Origin: Onchidella celtica | Taxonomy: Eukaryota; Mollusca; Gastropoda; Systellommatophora; Onchidiidae | Assembly: GCA_963931925.1 (NCBI GenBank) | Contig: OZ007574.1 | Coordinates: 38,805,438 to 38,869,437 of the forward strand | Direction of reading: 5' to 3' | Length of the DNA: 64,000 nt | The notes under the pieces: model-generated | Told to the model about the DNA's origin: nothing | Seen by the model: only the letters and a program-made list of their open reading frames with translations | Databases searched by the model: none | Shown here: positions 59,094-64,000 of the stretch, in pieces | Layout: each line of letters starts with the position of its first letter | Position numbering within the stretch: position 1 is the stretch's first letter | Translations under genes and position numbers: made by a program

Positions 59094-60212
59094 TCAAGGC
59101 AACAATGAAGTAATAGTAAGGCCGAATCAGACAGATTGTTTGTGCATCGGTGAGACAAAAATAAGAACCAAGTTTGGTAGGGAGGCTGCATTTGTGGGAG
59201 ACTGTATTTATTTGTTCGAAAATGGGGTTGTCAAGACCACACACACTGTATTCTGTTGTGTTGTAATAGATCTCTGAAGTTGCCTCGCTAGTCTAATAAT
59301 TATTAAGGTGTCAGTACAACTAAACGGATCAGGAGTAAAAATGCCAAAAGGTAACAAGATACGGACAGTGATGCGGTCTCGGTGAGATTCGCGCTAGACA
59401 TTCCGAACTAGCAGTTATGCCACTATGTCATAGGAAAATAAGCGCCCGCACCGGATGTGTCGTTTTTAATTACTTAATTATCATCTAAACAAGCTGGGTT
59501 TTCTTTACCATTTTAACACACATGAAAGATCTTGCCTGCAGAAACATATTTAGCACAAAAACTAAAAATCGGCATTTTGTCGGTTATGCCACTATGTTAT
59601 TGTAGCGACGCTATGTCTCGACCTTCCGTCCAGATTCATATATTTGATTGGTGCAGTCGCTTCAGTTCAGCCTGCAATATTAATTTATGCTTGTCATGGC
59701 CTTGCGCCAAAATCAAGGTCAATTTTACGGTCTAGACAAAATTTAAAATGCGAAACATTAACTACTAAAATCTTCAAACCCCGTGCTTTCTACTCTTCTG
59801 CACGAATTTCCGAACGCCAACTAAGCGTCTAAATAAACTACCTTTACTCGCCCCTTATCTATGTTAATCAAAATCACGGGGTCGAGAACTGCTCTGTCAT
59901 TCCTAGCTATACATTTATTCTGTCTCGCCCCTCCTTCTCTCCATCCATCAGAAAAAAGGTGTTTCAAAACAAACTGTTCACGAGAACAGCTCAAGGACAA
60001 ATTACGCTGGTTATAATCAACAAGATCGTAAAAATTAACTCACTGACGTCGTGACCTAGCACGGCATTTATGATCCTAATGTGATCATGACACATAGTTC
60101 TTGTTTGTTCCAATTCCACTTTTGGGATAACTGAGATATTCAATGTTAAACATTTGCGGCTTTAGTACTATACTGTTGTAAAGGGACAGTAGTATTTACA
60201 CAGTAAACCAAA

Positions 60213-60480
60213 TGTGGACACAATGGTCTAGAGGCAAGGTGCTCACCTCTCATGCCAAAGGTATCGGGTCAAATCCCGGTTGGTGCAGGCATGGTGGAAT
60301 TTTGGGATTTTCCTCATATTTTCCTGTCCCTGATCCTATGGGATCGAGCACCTAGTCTTCTCGGATAAGGATGAAAAATTCGGAGGGCCTGTGTGCACGT
60401 TGCACATGTTAAAGATACCTTGGCAGTTGGAATTCGAGAAGAGCAGGCCGAACACCCCGGGCAAAATTAAATAAAAATTT
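60213..60480 (+). mobile_element. tRNA-derived SINE
   Basis: The head holds an A-box-like TGGTCTAGAGGCAAGG and a B box in GGGTCAAATCCCGG, both in the right order and spacing for an internal RNA polymerase III promoter. The body continues with TCGGATAAGGATGAAAAATT and a GTGTGCACGTTGCAC segment, and ends at CCCCGGGCAAAATTAAAT. The same 3' part occurs at 6187-6255. A poly(C) run follows at about 60488-60506. Confidence 0.85.
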
Positions 60481-60604
60481 GTCTACTCCCCCCCCCCCCC
60501 CCCCCCAAAAGCAACTGCATTGAGGACGCATCTGCTCCAATTGTAACTGGGCCGCAATGCATGACACTAAGACAAGTTTCCCAAATATAAAAAATACAAA
60601 AACT

Positions 60605-60660
60605 AGATGAGCAATGAATACAGCTCAGTATTTTCTCTAATCAGCTTTGTAATTAGGTTA
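60605..60660 (-). repeat. Fragment of the dispersed MITE family
   Basis: GATGAGCAATGAATAC and CTTTGTAATTAG occur in the same order and spacing as in the MITE at 58243-58643 (its minus strand) and, in part, at 29785-30040. Confidence 0.55.
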
Positions 60661-61777
60661 GAGTCAGTCGCTCAACAATAACCATTATGACAAGGAATTA
60701 GAATAAAATGGAACTGTGGAACAAACTGATAAGCGCTACAAGGCGTTTTAAACAAGTGTCAAAGTGTGCATTTGTTATACCTCTTCTACATACTAAAAGA
60801 TCTCCAGTTTGTCAGAAAATGGAGACAGAACAAGCCAAAACAAAAGTTGCCATATTTCACCATTCACTCCTACAATGAAGTTCACTCTAAACAACACACG
60901 CCCCCTTAAATCTTTGATTCAGCTTGCTTTCCACAGTTAATCATTGTGATCACCCTTATAATTACACATTAAACTCGCATAGTTACAATGTTTCATTTTT
61001 CTATCTAAAAGCTGTTCATGTGGTTACTGCTGCAACTGAAATCGCCGAGTTTTATGTGAGTTTTGTATTACAAGAAAATTATTTAAACAAAAATAAAAGG
61101 GAAAAAAAAAATAACATCAAGACTTCAGCGATGTTGTAAAACATACTATATGCATTCCACAACAGAGTAAACAATTCTGAATTAATAAAGGTTTATTTTG
61201 AAAGGAGCAATTTAAAACCATATTACGTTAACAACAATAATATTGACAGAAATTCGCATCAAAATAAAATAAAAGATATAACAAGGCACTGAGCTCCGGG
61301 AAGGATTTGACCCAAAAGAAAAAAAAAATAAAAGCGTATAAATCACTGAAAATCACGGCAATAACAAGCTGAAACAATTAACGGTTTAAAGACAATTTAC
61401 AAAACACACAAATTCTTCAAATCAAAACAGGCACAAGAAGTCCAGCGTGTCACAACAGTAAAAACTGGTCACAAGCAGCATGTTAAAAAGAAACTTCAGT
61501 TAAATAATTCAAACTGCTGTATTCCATTGTGACTGTCAAAGCAACAACTTGCTCTCTTATAGTGAGATAGATGAATTACGATATTGCTACAGAAAAAAGA
61601 AACACACAAACATTCAATTTCAACCGATAATAATTTTTTTACTGTAATAAGCCATTTTGAAATCAAATGTCCAATTCTGAAAAAATAGGAAACTGTGAAC
61701 AATAGGCTAGTTGGCACGTTAAGAAAGAAATTTCATTGTTATTGATTTATAATTATAATAACTTGATTTACTTATAA

Positions 61778-61916
61778 CAGGGATGCCAAATGATTTTTGC
61801 CGTAAAACCTGAAATATGAACGTGTCATCTAAATAATCAATAACGCACGAAATACAAAAACAGAAAAATCGGGACTATCAGGGAAAAACGGAAAAACCGG
61901 ACTTTTGACATCCGTG
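61778..61916. mobile_element. Small hAT-like MITE, 139 bp
   Basis: The ends are CAGGGATGCCAAA and TTTTGACATCCGTG, inverted with two mismatches, and flanked by TTATAA on both sides (61772-61777 and 61917-61922). Internal GGAAAAACCGGAC resembles the GGAAA/CCGGA motifs of the hAT-like element at 27980-28663, so the two may be related. The 6-bp match is shorter than the 8 bp usual for hAT. Confidence 0.6.
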
Positions 61917-61922
61917 TTATAA

Positions 61923-64000
61923 GATTTAGATAAGATTTACAGCTCACTGTAAACACTAAACTACTTGGACCAGCCTCAAATAGGTCCCCGCAACAAATCA
62001 TACTGTATTCTTGGTATAACTGAAACAGACAACAGAAAAGCCGAAGAAATCCCAAGACCAACTAAAAAGAGGAAAATACAATATGAAATGAATTCAACGA
62101 AAGTTCCATAATCTATGAATTGTAGCCTAAGTCAAAGTTTGGCTGATGGGAATCTCATGATGAAGGCCAGCCATTATAAAAGAAATTATACCACTGTGAA
62201 CTGAATGGCGTAGTCATAAATATAATTTCTGGTTGTGAAATCACCCAAATCCTGAACTACAGAAAAACGCGCGGATAAAAAAACAAAAATCATACGAGAT
62301 CATGAAAATGACATGCAATCAGGGGTCAAACCCAACTGATTACTGCTAGGCAAGTTAACCTTTATCGTTTAAATGGCTGACAGAACAAGTTACAGGATCC
62401 GCTTAAGAACTCACGTTGCCATGACTATTCTTGTCTGGTATCAAATAAAGGTATTTGACATGTGAATAAAGCCCTTAGCAGGATTGGAACTAGGACAGGA
62501 AAAGATGATTGTGTGAAACTTTTTGAGGTGGTCAGAATAAAGGGTGCCGCCAGGCCTTAAAATAGATTTTATGCATTTCACAAGCTAATCGTACCTCATC
62601 AAGCACTCTTATAAATGGAGGAGTAAGCTAATGTTTAAGGACAATCAGTCATTCAGTATAAAAAATAAATTGAAAATATCGGAATTCCGATCTCGTCGGA
62701 ACAGGTTCCATCACTCTCTTAAACGATGTTTTGTCTCACCAAGCAAGTTATCCACCAGTCCACCACATTTAAGTTTTTCCCGACAGGAACACAATGGAAA
62801 GCAATATAATTGACAGAGTCTTAACCATAGTCTGTTGGTATCAGTATGTTGCAAAATTAATCTTTGAAGATTTCTCTCATCGTCCAAAAATATCAATAGT
62901 GTAAAATAATAATACGCACGGCAGCAAAAATAAATAGCTGCAGAACTGTATAAGGAAGACATTTTAGATGTGGAATCGTCACTTTAATAAAACAAGAAAA
63001 GCTGTGGTTTATTATAATTAAAGTCTCCTCTCGGACAATTATATAATATATCTGTACGTACATGTATTTTTATCGGTTATACAACATGAAAACAACTGGA
63101 AATTTTGATACAACAGTAATGTAAAATGAAGTAAAAATTCATGTTTGAAAGGCAAGAAACAGTAATAAAATAGTGTAATAGTGTAACAGAAATAACATGA
63201 CAAAAATTAAAACAACAAAAAAGCAAACTAAATCAACCCAATTTATGCGGTTGTCTCTCAGCGCAATCGGAGAGTTAGAATTGTCCTTAGTAGACTCCGT
63301 CTGGGTCCTACCCACCTACCACACTGTCTTTTTTTTTTACTCGGGGGAGGGGGGGGGGGGAGGTCCCCCTGAAAGTGGGGGAGGAGAGAACGGTCCCTGA
63401 AAGTGTGGTATGCAGTTGCCAACTATCAGTAAAGCATATTTTAACTGAATATGTAGATTTCAAGCATATCCAAGCACTATGTTTGCCGGTCCACGAAAGA
63501 ATTATTTTCTGGCGTGGCCCCACAGCGCGTCTTGCAATTTCTGAAAAAGGCTAAGATTTTTAACTTGATTTAAAAACGTTTATACATATTTACAAAAAAA
63601 TATTTCCAGATCTATACAAAACAAGTTTTGAGAATGTTACCAATGTTATATACAGAACTGTTTACTTCTCTTTGTGAACTTTAAATTGATGAAGCCCAGA
63701 ATACCAAACATAAATAAAATACCCCAAGAGACTGTAAAAGGCGCGAAGTGGCCGTTATTGTGCCGGAGTGCCATAAAAAACCTAAACTCAAACTCAGAAC
63801 TCGAACTTTTTTAAAACAGCTCAGTACAAAGCAGACCTTAATGGTCACCATATAATAAACATGGCCATCCCACATCGGTGGTATTTTGAACAAAACAATG
63901 TTAATTTTTTTTTTCAATTTATTTATTTCTCTACAGTATTAGCTCGAATTGCCCTAATTTCATCACAGCTTCACGAGACCTTTGTAGGTAGGTACTACAA
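61923..64000. other. Non-coding to the end of the window
   Basis: AT-rich sequence with a poly(G) run near 63340. No gene, RNA or element could be supported. Confidence 0.45.

Larger units (their letters stand above)
56886..59610 (-). mobile_element. DNA transposon with 28-bp TIRs and 4-bp duplication, superfamily unassigned
   Basis: The left end CGTCGCTACAATAACACAGT (56886 on) and the right end, read inward as CGTCGCTACAATAACATAGT, match over 28 bp with one mismatch, ending GGCATAAC. CTAT flanks both sides (56882-56885 and 59611-59614). A second copy of the motif GTTATGCCACTATGT lies inside the right arm near 59413. The element is 2725 bp and holds a broken transposase-like gene on the minus strand (57866-59093) plus a nested MITE. 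A 4-bp duplication is rare among animal elements. I could not name the superfamily from memory. Confidence 0.8.

Overview
This is an animal nuclear contig: AT-rich, intron-rich, full of simple repeats and transposable elements. Two host genes can be read exon by exon. Their families, the tRNA-derived SINEs and the mix of LINEs, piggyBac/hAT elements and a Gmr1-type LTR element suggest a lophotrochozoan, most likely a mollusc. The taxon is an inference; nothing here fixes it.

Layout. Positions 1-9 kb hold tandem and microsatellite repeats and one or two unassigned candidate exons on the minus strand. 9.3-12.8 kb is an almost complete CR1/L2-type LINE with one frameshift in its endonuclease. 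12.8-22.3 kb has no gene I can support. 22.38-25.82 kb is a piggyBac element with TTAA target duplications, matching termini and a decayed transposase, itself invaded by a SINE and a LINE tail.

26.4-35.9 kb (minus strand) is a host gene for an RNF212/RNF212B-like RING protein, a meiotic crossover SUMO-ligase family. I reconstruct twelve coding exons whose phases all match, including a 14-nt microexon and one GC-AG intron. Its introns hold a decayed piggyBac arm, an 684-bp hAT-like element and a 771-bp piggyBac-like MITE. 35.9-38.1 kb is the divergent intergenic region, packed with AGATCT/CTAGAT motifs.

38.1-54.2 kb (plus strand) is a complete eight-exon gene for CCDC113/CFAP263, a ciliary coiled-coil protein (381 codons plus stop). 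Intron 2 holds a very young Ty3/gypsy-type LTR retrotransposon (40116-46763: identical LTRs, GATAC duplication, tRNA-Pro primer site). Its integrase lies upstream of reverse transcriptase, the Gmr1 order. A single in-frame TGA separates INT from RT, and a one-base shift separates RT from RNase H. Intron 3 holds a 5'-truncated RTE-like LINE with a snap-back 5' end. Intron 5 holds a diverged minisatellite.

56.89-59.61 kb is a DNA transposon with 28-bp inverted repeats, a 4-bp duplication and a broken RNase H-like transposase fused to a Tudor-like N-terminus. It is split by a nested 401-bp MITE. I could not place it in a named superfamily; it is the best candidate here for something poorly described. 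A tRNA-derived SINE (60.2 kb) and a small hAT-like MITE (61.8 kb) follow, and the rest is non-coding as far as I can see.
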